Shown here piece after piece: positions 13,101 through 25,259 of a stretch of DNA of 64,000 bases. The DNA is from Macrolepiota albuminosa (taxonomy: Eukaryota; Basidiomycota; Agaricomycetes; Agaricales; Agaricaceae). The position numbers were made by a program, and so were the translations under genes. Each line of letters begins with the position of its first letter. The stretch's first letter is position 1. Below the pieces are notes generated by a model that saw only the letters and a list, made by a program, of their open reading frames with translations, was not told the origin of the DNA and did no database searches. The stretch covers positions 505,101 through 569,100 of the forward strand of contig JAMWFC010000101.1 in NCBI GenBank assembly GCA_027475525.1, given 5' to 3'.

Positions 13101-14562
13101 CCCGAGCAGACTCCTCAAGTTGCTGTCGGTGGATAGCCTGCAGGCGTGATAATTCAGCACAGGCTTCATCATGCTCTCGGTTGCGTTCAGACAAGATCTC
13201 TCGAAGTCTTGCCATTGTCATAGATGTTTGCATGGCTGTTTGAGACGCTTGCATTGCCTCATCTTGTAAAGTTGGTATCTGATGGCTAGGGTGTTTAAGA
13301 AGGTTCCTTGATGTATCTGCCTCTGTCTGAAGTGCCTGAGTATGAGAGACGTCTACAAGGGACAACGACAGATAAAGTTGATCAGGACCCTCAACATCAT
13401 TGAGAAGAACACCTAGAGATCGTGCCAACTCTGCCAACTGACTTTGTGTTTGTTGATTGGCATGTCTGGCATCTCGAAGTTGTGCCGTCAGTTGATGATT
13501 CTCTGATGTCAACTGGTCATAAACGCCTCGAGTGTTCCACAGGTTTCTCATTTGCCCCATTTGAGACTGTGGAGTAAAACATCAGATGTAATGTTTGACC
13601 GCAAAAAAAGGCAAACCTGTTGGAGCTGCTTGCTGAGCAGATTTGATTTGGCTCGCTCTTCCAGCAATTCACCCAGTAACTAAGATTGAAGTAACTAGAT
13701 GTTAAGCAGAAGAGCAAGAAATGGCGTACTTCATTGTTTTGGACACGAAGACGAGGGTCTTGAACAAGTCTGACTTTGGAGTTGTGATGGTCACCCTGGT
13801 GGGATACAATTGTAAATAAAAAGGGGATATGCAGCAGTCACTCACTCTGTGTTCACCTGGGTCAGGAATTCCACCGGTGTTTGAGATGTGAGCATCAATA
13901 GAAGTCCTTCGATGCTTGATAGATGAGCTTTCAGAGTGTTTGAGTCCGACAATCTGCTATATAAGTCAGTCTTTCATGGGTGTTGAGTAAAAAAAACTAC
14001 TTGCCACTCTGGAACTCCTAGTAGCAACCAAAGCCAGATTATTTAATGGATCTACGACAGCAGCTGGTCCTTCCTGATGAAGATTTCAGATAGTGGTGAA
14101 AGACTCAAATGCTGAAGGTCACTGACATCGCCAACTTGCTCGATAGCGCCATCAGAGCAATCAATGTTAGCCTACACAACAAATGTGATTAGTACAAAGT
14201 GGGCTTGTAATAAGAAATCTACCATGTCATGCTGAAAGATACCAGCATTTCCAGTTTGCGCAATACCATTGAGGGTAGTGTCATCAAAGCAATCAATGCT
14301 AGCCTACACAATCAATGTGATTAGTAATGAGTACACTTATAAGAAAAGAAATTACCGTTTCAGCCATTGATGCTGCTCCAGCACAGATATTGATCGAGGT
14401 GTTAGATGGTGCAGGAACGTTGGCCGGGACCCTACGGCGAGGAGGAGGAGGTGGAAACCTGGAAGGACTTTTGTCTATTTCCTCAACAACAGGTAAAAGC
14501 ATGTTATTAGATGGAGAGGACTGGGACTTTTTAAAGGTCGGAAATAGAAAATTAAAATTCAT
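10159..14562 (-). CDS. Large multi-exon coiled-coil gene of unknown function (possible second CACTA gene)
   Basis: Many minus-strand exons are separated by introns of about 50 bases with GT...AG ends, for example 14306-14356 and about 14173-14223. The protein would start near 14562 with MNFNFLFPTFKKSQSS and a proline/arginine-rich segment. A long Gln/Glu/Ala-rich coiled coil follows (about 12260-13560, for example ELSRLQAIHRQQLEESARAR). The C-terminal part reads GPGPTLIPF and LPHCEWNLELARLIVDELME, then in another exon GLPKNFYDPDWLRTQPHR, and ends in an acidic tail. The C-terminal motifs recall an unnamed protein family that is expanded in Agaricomycete genomes. CACTA elements often encode a DNA-binding TnpA beside the transposase, and this could be its analogue, but that is inference. 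Exon boundaries are approximate and at least one possible in-frame stop remains. Confidence 0.55.
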
Positions 14563-15348
14563 AGATGTGTGTGTGAGTCAGGAAGTTGTCGTATGTTCAT
14601 TGATATCCAAAGTTGTCATTTTATCTTTGGAGATGAAACTATTTCAGACAATGCTTTCACTCCTCGTGCCGTATGAAAGAGTCGGCATTGCAAAGTGGAG
14701 TCAGGGTCAAAGTACAAGGGATGCAACCCTTGTTTATTGTATAAGCCCTGAGACCTGAGGCCTGATTGTTTAATGTCTGGCTAAGTTACAAACTGACCAA
14801 CCATTTAGATCATCTTGGCGCATCAAGTTTAAGTCCTGTTAATGTCCCTCATCCAGGAAGACAGGTGAAATACAAGGTTTGGCAAGATTTTGAGGCAGAA
14901 AACAAGCATCTGACTTACGCATCAAAGAAGGTGCAACTCCATTTGGATGTTTTTCTTTATGCATCAATCTCCGAAGTTCTCCTGAGTCCTGCAGCTGAGC
15001 CGTCTTTGACTTCACCAGCATCAGGAACACTGGCATTGTACTACTTTTGTATCACCTTTTATTGCCTTATACTTGTAGCTCATCCTTTGCTGCCCAATCT
15101 CTCAGAATCATTTTTAGAGCATGATAAAAGCTCAAGCGCTGAAGCTCTCATGCAGACCAAGATTGTCATGAGACACAAGTGCAAAGCTTTGAAATCAGAT
15201 GACATTCCGCACTTCCGAGTCCAGCTACACAAACATGCCCCTCTATATCATGCCTCAGCATGTACTCAGTCTGACTCAAGCACCCTATTTTCCAATCCTG
15301 AGCAGGGTTGCAGTGGGACTGAGGTGACACATGATTTGCTCTGACAAT
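14563..15348. other. Region between divergent cargo genes
   Basis: Probable promoter region for the coiled-coil gene (minus) and the RING gene (plus). Open frames here (14766-15344 plus) have no recognisable motif. Confidence 0.35.
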
Positions 15349-15982
15349 ATGGCAGATTCTGACTTCCTATAGAAAGCATTGCATGTCGGAGAGCTGGCCA
15401 AGATCATAAAGGAGAAGAACATGTTAGAAATTGTAAGTCTTCACAAATGATTGAGCATTGATGCCTTATGTGTTCCAACTTGGCTTCAGGAACTTGAGGA
15501 GCTAAGGAAGACAGCTGTGGAACTTGAAAAAGTGCCTTCATTCAGAATCTTTCTGCGATAGTAAAACTTACACATCACACAGAAGATGTCAGAGGTAAAG
15601 GAATCACGAGATCATCTCTTGCGAATTCAACAGTCGGTATGTCTTCTGGGCCATATGTTACATTATCAATACTCATAACCCTCCAAAAGCTTTCTCCGAT
15701 CATCAAGAGCCTTACTTCCTGCTCAATCTGTCAACAGATTATCACCCCTCCAATCTCAAGGTATGATCACGAGCTTGATACATACTTATATTTGCTCAGT
15801 TGACTGACCAGGTATACAGCTTGCAATGCGGGCATTTTTTCTGCCAAGCATGCATTGATCACTGGGTGCTCATCAAGGGAGCAGCTTGGGCTAAGTGCCC
15901 AAACTGTCGGCGTGAAATTCGCAAGGTCAATAATAATCTGGTTGGCTTTGAGGATCTTATTACTGAGGCTCGAAAATTATAG
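15349..15982 (+). pseudogene. RING-finger protein with coiled coil (E3 ligase type), early stop
   Basis: Exons joined across short introns read MADSDFL-stop-KALHVGELAKIIKEKN, then ELEELRKTAVELEK and KMSEVKESRDHLLRIQQS (coiled coil). A complete C3HC4 RING follows: CSIC, then with the acceptor at CAG before 'cttgcaatgc' LQCGHFFCQACIDHW, and finally CPNCRREI. The spacing C-x2-C-x11-C-x-H-x2-C-x2-C-x14-C-x2-C is intact, so zinc binding and ubiquitin E2 recruitment would be expected. The only visible lesion is TAG at 15370-15372 (codon 8), a possible C-to-T change from CAG; a downstream start or different first exon could bypass it. It lies inside the CACTA element as cargo. Confidence 0.7.
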
Positions 15983-16729
15983 AGTCTATATTCATTTGGG
16001 TTGATATAGCTATGACGTTCTGAGTTAAGCTAAGCTACGAGGGCCACAGAATGCCATACCCCCCCTGCATATGCGGAGAATGAGCGCCCCCCTATTATCA
16101 CCCAACTCAAGCATGCGTGCATTCGTGATGCAATGACGTCCGTGACATTTGCTGCCCATGTGTGGGTGGCGGAGAGGTTGAGCATCACAGTTGTGCACCG
16201 ACCCCATAATGGACAAAAGCTATCTAGATGGCTGGGAAGGGAAAGGAGAGCTTAACTTGGACGTAGTCCTAGTCCCACTGCTGTAACGTGCAACATGGCA
16301 CCATGTGTCGAGCACGATATCAATGAATTCTGAAGTGTATCTACAACGCATCTCACATGATTGTAGGAAGAGAGGCTGTCTTTGAGTAAATAAAATCCCA
16401 AATATATATTTGTAATACTATGCGGAACCCATCCTACCTTGAGAGGCTACTGCTGCCAACACGTGATTTACTTGAGTACGTTTGTGACTACCAACTCCCG
16501 CTTTCAGCACCATCTTCAAGAGGCTGCGAGCCGGCCAGCAGTCAGCATATTGCTCAAGCGATAGCCACCGAGAATCAGCATCATGAGTCAACTGCATATG
16601 GAGTAGCTATCAGAAAGAGTTTTCAAACATTTCAAAGTCCTCTCACCAATTCGCATATCAACTCAATTACTTCCTTTTTCTGATGACTGAATGAATGTGT
16701 CATGTCAAGTTTCTTGCTTGCTGCCGTCT
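15983..16729. other. No supported gene
   Basis: Short frames on both strands (such as 16420-16683 plus) show no motif or intron structure. Confidence 0.4.
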
Positions 16730-17374
16730 TCACTGCATTCTGGTATGGACAAATGCGTATGTCAGTGACAAAGATAGATGTTCATTCCTGCTTATATAGA
16801 GAGCATTGTATTGATCTTTGGACCAATTCAACTTCAAAAGTTCTTCTTCAACATTGTGCCCATTAGAACGAGGGCAACCCGGCTCTTCTCGCGGTTTCTT
16901 GATTATTGCTGGAGATGGTTCACACAATTTACTGGATTTGGGAGGGTTGGACCGAAGGCACATTGTTCCTGGTTGCGTCGATGGTGCAGAAACAGGATCC
17001 TCTTTATCTGAATCATCAGATGGTTCCTGTATTGTGACGTGTTGCCCTTGTCGTCGTTGACCCACTCTGTCAATTAGATTGTCGCCTGGCATTGATATCT
17101 GCGTTGTTCTCTTTTTAGGTGTCTGTACTCTCTGTCTTAGAGGCTCCATGCCTCCATCACTGCTTGAGGGCTGAGGAGTGTGCATCCAGGCAATTGCAGG
17201 CACCATCCTCTGCTCATCTGAACTGGAATCTGAATCGCTGGAAATGCAACTCGCTGATGATTTGAGGTCTTTGAACAGAGTTTGGTGGCTGATTATGGCA
17301 CGTGGAGTATAAGGAGATGGTCTGAACTTGATGCGCTGAGAGATGAAAGGGCGATGTTTATCAATGTAGGGCAT
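16730..17374 (-). CDS. Hypothetical protein, Ser/Pro-rich, 214 codons
   Basis: The open frame starts MPYIDKHRPFISQRIKF. It contains a serine/aspartate stretch (SSDSDSSSDE), basic patches and a C-terminal segment VEEELLKLNWSKDQYNALY, and then runs into probable intron sequence. I do not recognise the family. Composition suggests a nuclear, disordered protein. It sits between the RING gene and the WD40 fragment inside the CACTA element. Confidence 0.4.
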   Translation of the reverse strand: MPYIDKHRPFISQRIKFRPSPYTPRAIISHQTLFKDLKSSASCISSDSDSSSDEQRMVPAIAWMHTPQPSSSDGGMEPLRQRVQTPKKRTTQISMPGDNLIDRVGQRRQGQHVTIQEPSDDSDKEDPVSAPSTQPGTMCLRSNPPKSSKLCEPSPAIIKKPREEPGCPRSNGHNVEEELLKLNWSKDQYNALYISRNEHLSLSLTYAFVHTRMQ

Positions 17375-17675
17375 CGTTAGTCAAGAACAGCATACTATGT
17401 AGTATCATTCTTATGATGGTGCATTGCCTTTGTTCCTCTCATTCTCAGCAAAGGTTATGAAGACGCCACCACTTGTTGTCACTACCAGGGATATCAATGC
17501 TTTGTTGAGATCAGCACACCTTGTTTTTTTTTGTCCGATTTATGCAAATGAAAGCTACAGTCAGTGTTTGAACTCACAAAGCTTATGGTATGTCTTCCAG
17601 CTTGAACTCATCAGTCAACACTCTTTTGATGCCCTTTGTCTGCTAGTCAAGATGCTACACTCTTTGCCACCGCCT

Positions 17676-18061
17676 TGAAGGTTCTCAAGATGCGGTCAAC
17701 TGTCTGTCATTCTCTCACAATGGACAATTACTGATTTCTGGAGGTTTTTCTTTGTTCTTGAATGAGATCTCTGCTATCTGCTGACAGGAAGCCAACAGGT
17801 GATGACGACACATTAAGAGTGTGGGACCTCTCTACAAGTCAGTGCATACAGTCACACTGCAGCCGACACTGGGCACAGATAACATCGATTAAATGGCTCC
17901 ACTGCGATTCCTCTCTGGAAGGGTTCTTAGATTGGATCAGTGTTGGTACAGGCCGTGGATCTCACACACTTTGTCCTCAGACGATTAAAGGATTTGTACG
18001 TGAACTAGATTTTTTTCATTTGCAATTTTCAACAAGTCTGTCATTGACCAGAATTTATTGA
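17676..18061 (+). pseudogene. WD40-repeat protein fragment
   Basis: Plus-strand exons read GSQDAVNCLSFSHNGQLLIS, a short intron (about 17743-17788), then DDTLRVWDLSTSQCIQ and ISVGTGRGSHTLCP. These are the GH-side strand and WD-dipeptide strand of a WD40 blade and the start of the next. Full WD40 proteins have six to eight blades; here fewer than two remain, with no clear start codon. It is best read as a captured exon pair, in the same strand as the transposase that follows. Confidence 0.65.
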
Positions 18062-18626
18062 CTCAAAGCAATTCACAACTCAGTCGATGTGGCATTCCAA
18101 TGGGGAGTCACACAATTTATGAAGCGATCAACTTACGCTCATAATTATCAAAGCATCTCCTGAGACAACTTTGAGTCCCACATATCAATGGCCCTGTTAA
18201 AATGTTGAAAGATAAATAAGTCTGTAATGGGTGCACGAGTGAGTCTACAAGTGCACTCTGCCACGAAGTCAGACTGCCTCAAAAGTAAATAGCACATGGC
18301 AGTCCATAACAGGCGCATGCCTTATCTCACACTGGGTTAGCCAGCTTAACCCAGCTATCAATAAGGCAATGCTAGGATGGAACGTGCAATAAAGATAATT
18401 TACATGCAAATATAAAGATAAGCAGTTGCGGCAGGAGAAACCTCATGGCATCTCCATGCGCAGAAGCAGCCATGGTGGGTGTTCAACGTTTCAACAGGCG
18501 TGTGCTCGCAGGCGCTCGCCCAACTTGCCAGGTAATCACATCACAATCACATCACATCTGATTGATGATCTCCAGGACAAAACACATCATTGTCATCAAT
18601 CTCAGCATCACGCCTTTGCATCCTCA
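18062..18626. other. Upstream region of the tnp2 gene
   Basis: No motif-bearing frame is seen. It probably holds the promoter of the transposase gene. Confidence 0.35.
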
Positions 18627-21600
18627 ATGCCTGCTCGCAAGGTCTGCCTGTGTAGATCTCGCGGCTGTTACAAGGCCAATAATGGTCAAGGTCTTGAACT
18701 TCCTCTGCGGCAGTGGAATCAACATAAGGCGGAGGAAGATTTGTGGAATGATCGTTTGGAAAACTTACCTTCCCAATTTTCAGCAACACATCTAGGCGCG
18801 ACTGAGATTCAGCAGTCACTTGAATCAGCCCAGGACCATGCTATCCAGTCTCAAGAAGCAAATATTCTTAGTGCACTTGCTGAAGACCAGTCTTACATAC
18901 CAAAATCATCCGCATTGATGTCACTTACGCCTGGCCTGCAATTGCGATCAAATATGGAGAAAATTGAGGATCGTATACAAAGTTTTGCTAAAGATCTTGA
19001 GAAGCTAAAGATACCATCATCAGATTACAGTGCCTATAATATCTTGATGGAACTCAATCACCTCGAAGCTCAAATCCGTAATGAACAAGATTGACTCAAG
19101 CTTCTGTGCATGAAATGCGGTAGTGATGATGGATTATTGATGGTCCATAAAGATGTGAAGGCTCAGATCCATACTGTCTTACAGAACTTAGTCAATATAA
19201 ACACTGTTTAGAGCGAGGTTAGAAAACGGCAGTATGATACAAGTCAGTGACTACACAATCTCAAGATGTAGCTATTTTCTAATTCCTGAGGCAGCCCATC
19301 ATTTTCAGGACAACCTTCGTCGTATGCCAGCTTTAGTACAATTATCTATTCTCATGGTTGTTGCATGTGCCATCATTCTGAATCTTCCTTGGAGAGGTTC
19401 CTCCTGGTTGTTTGGCATGATCTGCCTCATCATCCAGACTACTGTCCTACAGGCAACCGAACTTGTCAATGCTCTTGTTGACTCACACCTAGGAAAACAT
19501 TCTTTTCTTCGAGGAATTCAGAGCCTTCCCTATTTCCAGACCATACTCAGTGACTTCCCACGAGATATTCAGGCTGCTACTGCTCAGTTCAACCTCGAAG
19601 GAAAGCGAACCATTTATGCAACTTGTCTTAAATGTCATGAAATATATGCACCAACTATCATCAAGGACATTCCCGTCTACCCTGAGGTTTGCTCCCATAT
19701 GGCCAATGGACAGCCTATATGCCAAGGTATCCTTGTCCGTTGGAAAAATGTCAATGGCCAAACCATCTTCACTCCAATCAAAGCGTATGTTTCCTATGAT
19801 TTTAAGGACTGGCTTGCAGGCCTTCTCTCACGTTCTGGAATCGAAGATGCTATGGACAGCGCCTGGGACCGTATGAACACCAGTTCACCTGAAGAACCTT
19901 TGAATGACATATTCCAGGGCTCAGTTATCCGTGATTTCAAAGGGCCGGATGGATCCACTCACTTTGGTATGGCAGGAGAAACAGATGCTGGCCGATATCT
20001 CTTTGCATTTAGTGTTGATTTTTTCAATTCCCTTGGGAACAAGGCAGCAGGAAAGAAGGTGTCCATTGGTGCCGTGACTATCTCCTGTCTCAATCTTCCC
20101 ATTGAGATGCGGAATTTACCAGAGAACATGTTCCTTGCAGGCATAATCTCTGGAGAGCCGTCGAAGTCACAGATAAACCCATATCTCCATCCCATTGTAA
20201 ATGCCTTTTTGGAACTGTAGAACGGAATTTTCTTCACATGGACAGCAAAATATAAGTTAGGACGCCCCATTTTTGCTGCCTTAGTTGCCGTGGTCTGTGA
20301 CTTGCCTGCGGCCTGGAAAATTGGCGGTTTCCCATCCCACAATCACCACTATTTTTGCTCTATCTGCTGGTGCAACAGAAAGATTCATTCATATGACGAC
20401 TTCAATGTTGAATCATGGATTCGTCGTCAGGATAAGGAATGCCACTACCATGCAGAGCAATGGAAAACAGCACCCTCAAACTCGGCTGCACAGAGTTTTT
20501 TTGACAAGTCCGGTGTTCGGTGGTTGGAACTGCTACGCCTGCCTTATTACGAACCCTCTCACTTCCTCGTCATTGATCCTATGCATAACCTATTCCTTGG
20601 CCTGGTAAAGGAGCACTTTCAAGGGATTTTCGGTTATGATCCATCTCCTACTGGTCAGCGTGAACGATCATTGCAGCTGGAGATTATGCCATCTCTTGAC
20701 AACCCTGAGCCTACAGAACCTCGAGAGAAGTCTAGTCTTTGTAAACTTCAAGCATGGATTGAGGCCCCTCTAGAATTCGAACGAACTGATCTTGACACTG
20801 CAAAACGGATTGTCAAATGGTGGAGTGGTGCTCACTTAGCATCATTACTCTATATTGCCAAGGGTGTGGGCTGTATCTCGATGACCATTGATGCTAAGGG
20901 CAAGGATGCATCTTTACCACATCCAACAAAGCCACTGACAAGGGTACATGTGGCAGAATGACTGCTCAACTGGGTAAGTTTCATCATCTTTTGGAAGCGT
21001 CTGCTGACAAACACAAAACATCTAGCGTTTCAATCAAGTGGATGCTGATTGCACAGGTGGTAGTACCCCTGGGCTCTGCCATGGAAAAGTCTTCACGAAG
21101 AAGGAGATTGAAGTACTTTGGAAGGACATTGAGGCATTGGCAAAGCTGTCCTGGATACAGACTCCACCCTCAGCGCTTGGAACTCCTTCTTGCGGCAAAC
21201 TCAAATCTGATCAGTGGCGCATTGTGGGGTCTTTGTACCTTCCAATGACACTGATCTGTCTATGGAGCAACCCAACCTCTGAAGCAGATAGGATACGACG
21301 TCGGCGTGAGCTCCTACAGCTCACTATGCATCTCGTATCTGCTATTGTGATTGCATCATCACGGGTGACATCATCTTGGCATGCTGACGACTACTTGTTT
21401 CATATGATTGAGTATTGAAGGCAACTGAAAGTCTTATTTCTGCAGTATAAGTGCCATCCCAATCATCACATTGCCCTCCACTTACCTGAATACCTTTGCA
21501 TGTATGGTCCTGTGCAGGGATGGTGGGCATATCCATATGAGCGTGTGATTGGCATTCTGCAACGTTTCTCTACAAATTATAAAGAGGGTAAGCTTCTGGC

Positions 21601-22259
21601 CTTCATCGGTTCTGCATTTGATTGTTATAGAACTTATAGGTCAGTATGAAGAGACAATATCTCAATTTTGGCATCGTTTGGTGAACCTTTGTGCTTTCTT
21701 TGGCAAATCGAGTTGCTCCCAACCGATTTCTGCATGTTATGACTTGTTCAAGTCATTTGTACCTTCTCAAGCACGTAACCCTTTGGATGTGCAGGACCTC
21801 TACGAGACTTTGGACAATGATGAGTCAAACAAAAAAATCCACATCAAAGAGGAAACCGTCTCTGACTCCCTCCAGACTGCTTTCCGAAAAGTGCTTGGGG
21901 CCAATATACCCATCCCTTTGTGTGCGAGGTTTTCTGACCACATAACAGTGAACAACCAATCGTTCACTTCTTCAAAGCGTCACAAGGGAAACAGCGGTAT
22001 TTTACGCATCAATTGCAATGTTCCATTCTGCATTGATAGAATTGCAGAATTTGATGAAACTGCCATTGCACGACAGCATGTGCTTCAAGGCAAATGGCTG
22101 GTTGGGCAAACCTTGAAACCCATCTTTCTCAAACATGACCCATACAGCACTTTTCCTTATATTAAGGCAAAACTCTGGAGCACAGAGCTAGAAGCAAATA
22201 TGGAAGTCTGTCGCCTTGATGAAGTAGAGGCACATTTTGCTCAACACCACATATCATAG
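18627..22259 (+). pseudogene. tnp2-family CACTA/EnSpm transposase, three in-frame stops
   Basis: The gene begins MPARKVCLCRSRGCYK, a Cys-rich N-terminus usual for fungal tnp2 proteins. It continues through a catalytic-core region with FCSICWCNRKIHSYDDF, LLRLPYYEPSHFLVIDPMHN and LFLGLVKEHF. The C-terminal half has GKLKSDQWRIVGSLYLPMTL and HIALHLPEYLCMYGPVQGWW followed by YPYERVIGILQRFSTN. Introns of about 45-55 bases are visible (for example at 20978-21026). TAG at 20218-20220, TGA at 20959-20961 and TGA at 21416-21418 interrupt one continuous frame; all three fit single C-to-T or G-to-A changes. The transposase would cut and join element ends but is inactive as read. It lies near the right terminal repeat. 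Confidence 0.88.
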
Positions 22260-22589
22260 GAGGGAAAGGATGTCACTGTCATAGTATTGTTGTCTCGAGT
22301 GAGTTCTTCCAAATTCCTTCAAGTTTACAAACATGACCTCACATGTGCATGCCTCTTAGAAGGTTTAAGGACATCCATTTCTACCACATACTTATTGTAC
22401 TCATCCTGTCCCTTGTTTTCTGATATCCATTAATTGTGTGGGAATTCAGTGCGCTTTCAGCGTCTTATCATCAGGTCCTATGCCGATGGCCATGGCCATA
22501 AATGAACACATTCATGTAGTGACTGACATTACAAAAATACAACTTGTAGTGCACGCTATATAATTGCCACAGGCCATCGCCAGGCTCTC
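22260..22589. other. No supported gene
   Basis: 3' flank of the transposase gene, with no recognisable feature. Confidence 0.4.
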
Positions 22590-22850
22590 GCTTCCTGGGA
22601 CCATCCTGTATGACGACATGCCCATAGACTACGAGGAGCACGTGCGCCTGTGATAAGCCTGTGTGACATCAGCTACATGCGCGTTATCTCTGCTCTGTTC
22701 CTTTGTTCTTGAAGAAGTGACAAGCAAGGTGGCGATGATCGAGTCGATAATGCGGCTACCTGGAGTCTCATAAACAACCGGGGGGGTCTGTACTACAAAA
22801 ACAATGTTTTCTGATAGCACTAACTTCAGTCAAGGACTCGCTGTAGTACT
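22590..22850 (-). repeat. Inverted copy of the 8408-9040 repeat unit
   Basis: The reverse complement of the left internal unit, including 'tgatagcactaacttcagtc' and 'gataatgcggctacctggag'. It gives the element a second, interior inverted repeat pair. Confidence 0.8.
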
Positions 22851-22989
22851 TGGTTGCAAGTAGTACTGATAGTTCTGGGGCTTTCTTGAAGTCTTAGAAA
22901 GTGACCTCTAATCCACACTGGTGCTTGATGATAAAAACTTGATGTATTGGGTGCTTCACAGAATATCAAATATCCTGATGGGCAGAAGA

Positions 22990-23145
22990 AGGTTCTCAAT
23001 AAACTCCAGCCTAAGCAGTTCACTCCCTGGGAACCACCGAGCCTTTGTCTACCAATAGACTTCCAATGAGAGGTGTTCAATAAACTCTAGCCTAAGTGAT
23101 TCACTCCCTGGGAACCACCGAGCCTTTGCCTATCAATTGCCTGGT
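22990..23145. repeat. Diverged tandem repeat, period about 81
   Basis: 'caataaactccagcctaag' at 22997 recurs at 23078 as 'caataaactctagcctaag', both followed by 'ttcactccctgggaaccacc'. The divergence marks it as a real older repeat, unlike the exact 77-base set. Confidence 0.75.
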
Positions 23146-23275
23146 TATTCTCTACTCTACTTGGACTATTTATACTAATTTTCCAGTGCACAGACCACCA
23201 GATCACATGACTTTTTGCTCTTGACCTCCCAGCATTCCTGACCTAATTTGTTGTTCCATTTTCCATTTTGGTGAT

Positions 23276-23455
23276 GCATGTTTCAGTGCCACCATTCCAT
23301 TCATCTCTTCCTTCCTCCATTCAATGCATGTTTCAGTGCCACCATTCCATTCATCTCTTCCTTCCTCCATTCAATGCATGTTTCAGTGCCACCATTCCAT
23401 TCATCCCTCCCTTCCTCCATTCAATGCATGTGCCACCATTCTATTCATCTCTTTT
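23276..23455. repeat. 50-base minisatellite, about 3.5 copies
   Basis: The unit starting 'gcatgtttcagtgccaccat' begins at 23276, 23326, 23376 and, with a small deletion, 23426. Overlapping open frames here are the repeat itself. Confidence 0.9.
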
Positions 23456-23811
23456 GACATCCCTCCATGCTTCTTTCCCTTTCCCCTTTCAGTCATATCA
23501 AATTGGGGATTGTCAGATCAGATCTTGATCTAGATCATCACAATTTGATCCCCTTTTGTCACCTCTGCCAGCTCCCATGCTTCCCCTCCCCATAACAGTG
23601 GTTGGACTATTGTTGAGTTGATAGCTTGAGCTGGTCCTTGCCCTTTGTTCTGTACTGTCTGTGTATTTATTGGGGTGTTTTTGGAGATATAATTTGTTGA
23701 GACTGCTACCAGGAGGCTTACAGTTTTCAGCCCATAATTAAATATTTATTTTGACTTCTGGTGCATGTTGTGTCCCTGACTGCTGGTACAGTATCGTATC
23801 ATCGCCAGTGT

Positions 23812-24333
23812 TAGAATTCAAACCGCAACCTATTCTTGGGTTCTTGCTTCCTGGGACCACCCTGTATGACGACACGCCTGTAGACCACAAGGAGCACATG
23901 TGCCTGTGATAAGCCTGTGTGACATCAGCTACATGCGTGTTATCTCTGCTCTGTTCCTTTGTTCTCATACTCATCCAGGCAACTTCAGTGAATCTGCTGC
24001 AACACTCGAGGTAGAGTCCAGGTATGTCATGGAGGATGCGGGAGTCACCGGTTTCAGGCAGTGTATCTTGGATGGTTTGTGGTTAAAGGCAGAGGCTGCG
24101 CTGATTTGCCTTGGCATCAGCGAAGATGATGGACTCTGAGTGCGCCTTGCTCTGACAAATTCACGTGTATCACCGTTCTGACCAGCTCGAAGGAGGCTAG
24201 ATTTCTGATCAGCCAACAGAAATACCTAGAACTACTGGAGGCAAAGAAGACAACGTTGGCATTTTATGTCTTGCGCCATGAACTTACACCACTAGACATG
24301 GATTCTGATCAATTACACACTTTATTGAGGCGC
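23812..24333 (-). repeat. Right terminal inverted repeat, inner part
   Basis: Reverse complement of 7937-8437. It is interrupted at 24333 by the gypsy element and resumes at 36176. A segment of about 25 bases near 23975 replaces the left-arm sequence. Confidence 0.9.
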
Positions 24334-25131
24334 TGTCAGGTTCCGCTGAATCGGGGGCTTTCCGGGAAAGCAACGCCCTTACGATGCGGACTTGATCTAC
24401 GGATACTCGGGTGTCTGGAACTCTGGGGCTAGGACTCCGGGGTTCAAGACGAGGACAGGGGGTAATCCCGGGAGAGGGGACTAGAGTCCGGGAGTTTTGG
24501 GTTGGGGGTGGCTGAGAGTTAGAGGGGGTCGAGTCGTGAACCGGAGGTTCTAAGACGAGACCAAGTTAGTAACTTAAGAGTCGCGAAGTGCGTACCAAGC
24601 TTAGAGCACGCGAATACTAAGGCGTGCCAGTCGAAGCGTACCAAACAAGGCGTACCAGTCAAGCAGAGGGCACGCAATATCCAAAGTAACAGTTATGCAA
24701 TATCAAGACTACCGAATACAACAGAGGCGTACCAGTCAAGCAGAGGGCACGCAATATCCAAAGTAACAGTTATGCAATATCAAGACTACCGAATACAACA
24801 GGGAGCTATACTATAAGTACTACGGGGCCGGGTCTCGGGGGTTCCGGGGGTCATTGAGTAGCGGCAGGGGCTGTATACTGGGATCGCGCGTGTGGGGCGC
24901 GCGATCAATTGGCGCGGATGGAGCCGTGATGCGTGATGCGTGATGGCCAGCACGAGTCGCGTGATCTGATCGTTGATCGGGGCTGGTGACGGCTGATGGC
25001 GGTCCTTGATGCGCGTGATGGCGGTGTCGGCGGTCGTGATGGCGGGGCGTGTCCTGTGGGGTCGGAGGGAGGGTCCCGGAGGGTGTTCCGGGGGTGTCCC
25101 GGGGTGGGCCCGGAGGGGAGGGGTCGTGACA
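24334..25131 (-). repeat. 3' LTR of the chromovirus
   Basis: 798 bases including one exact 77-base duplication (24648-24801) that the other LTRs lack. Ends are TGTCA/TGACA. It contains 'aatatcaagact' (24699-24710 and 24776-24787), complementary to the primer-binding site, with a TATA-like TTATAGTATAG about 28 bases upstream in element sense. Confidence 0.9.
24648..24801. repeat. Exact 77-base tandem duplication inside the 3' LTR
   Basis: 24648-24724 equals 24725-24801. The corresponding place in the 5' LTR (35441-36170) is single copy. Confidence 0.95.
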
Positions 25132-25145
25132 TCACCCCCCCCTCA
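25132..25145 (-). promoter_or_regulatory. Polypurine tract of the chromovirus
   Basis: On the minus strand a G-run (GGGGGGGGTGA) lies immediately before the 3' LTR start TGTCACG. This is the expected place for plus-strand DNA priming. Confidence 0.75.
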
Positions 25146-25259
25146 GCGCCGAGACCCTCCGAGGCGCGCGTAGCTGGTGGTTCGGACCGGGGATCAACCG
25201 TGGGATCCGGCACCTGACCTGCCACGTATCGAAAAAAAATTTTACCGTCAAGTTCAACC

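Noticed and set aside
22990..23145. Another member of the 77-base duplication set
   Set aside because: The period is about 81 and the copies are diverged, so it is an ordinary old repeat.
23268..23533. Protein-coding frames over the minisatellite
   Set aside because: They simply translate the 50-base repeat in two frames, with no start context or homology.
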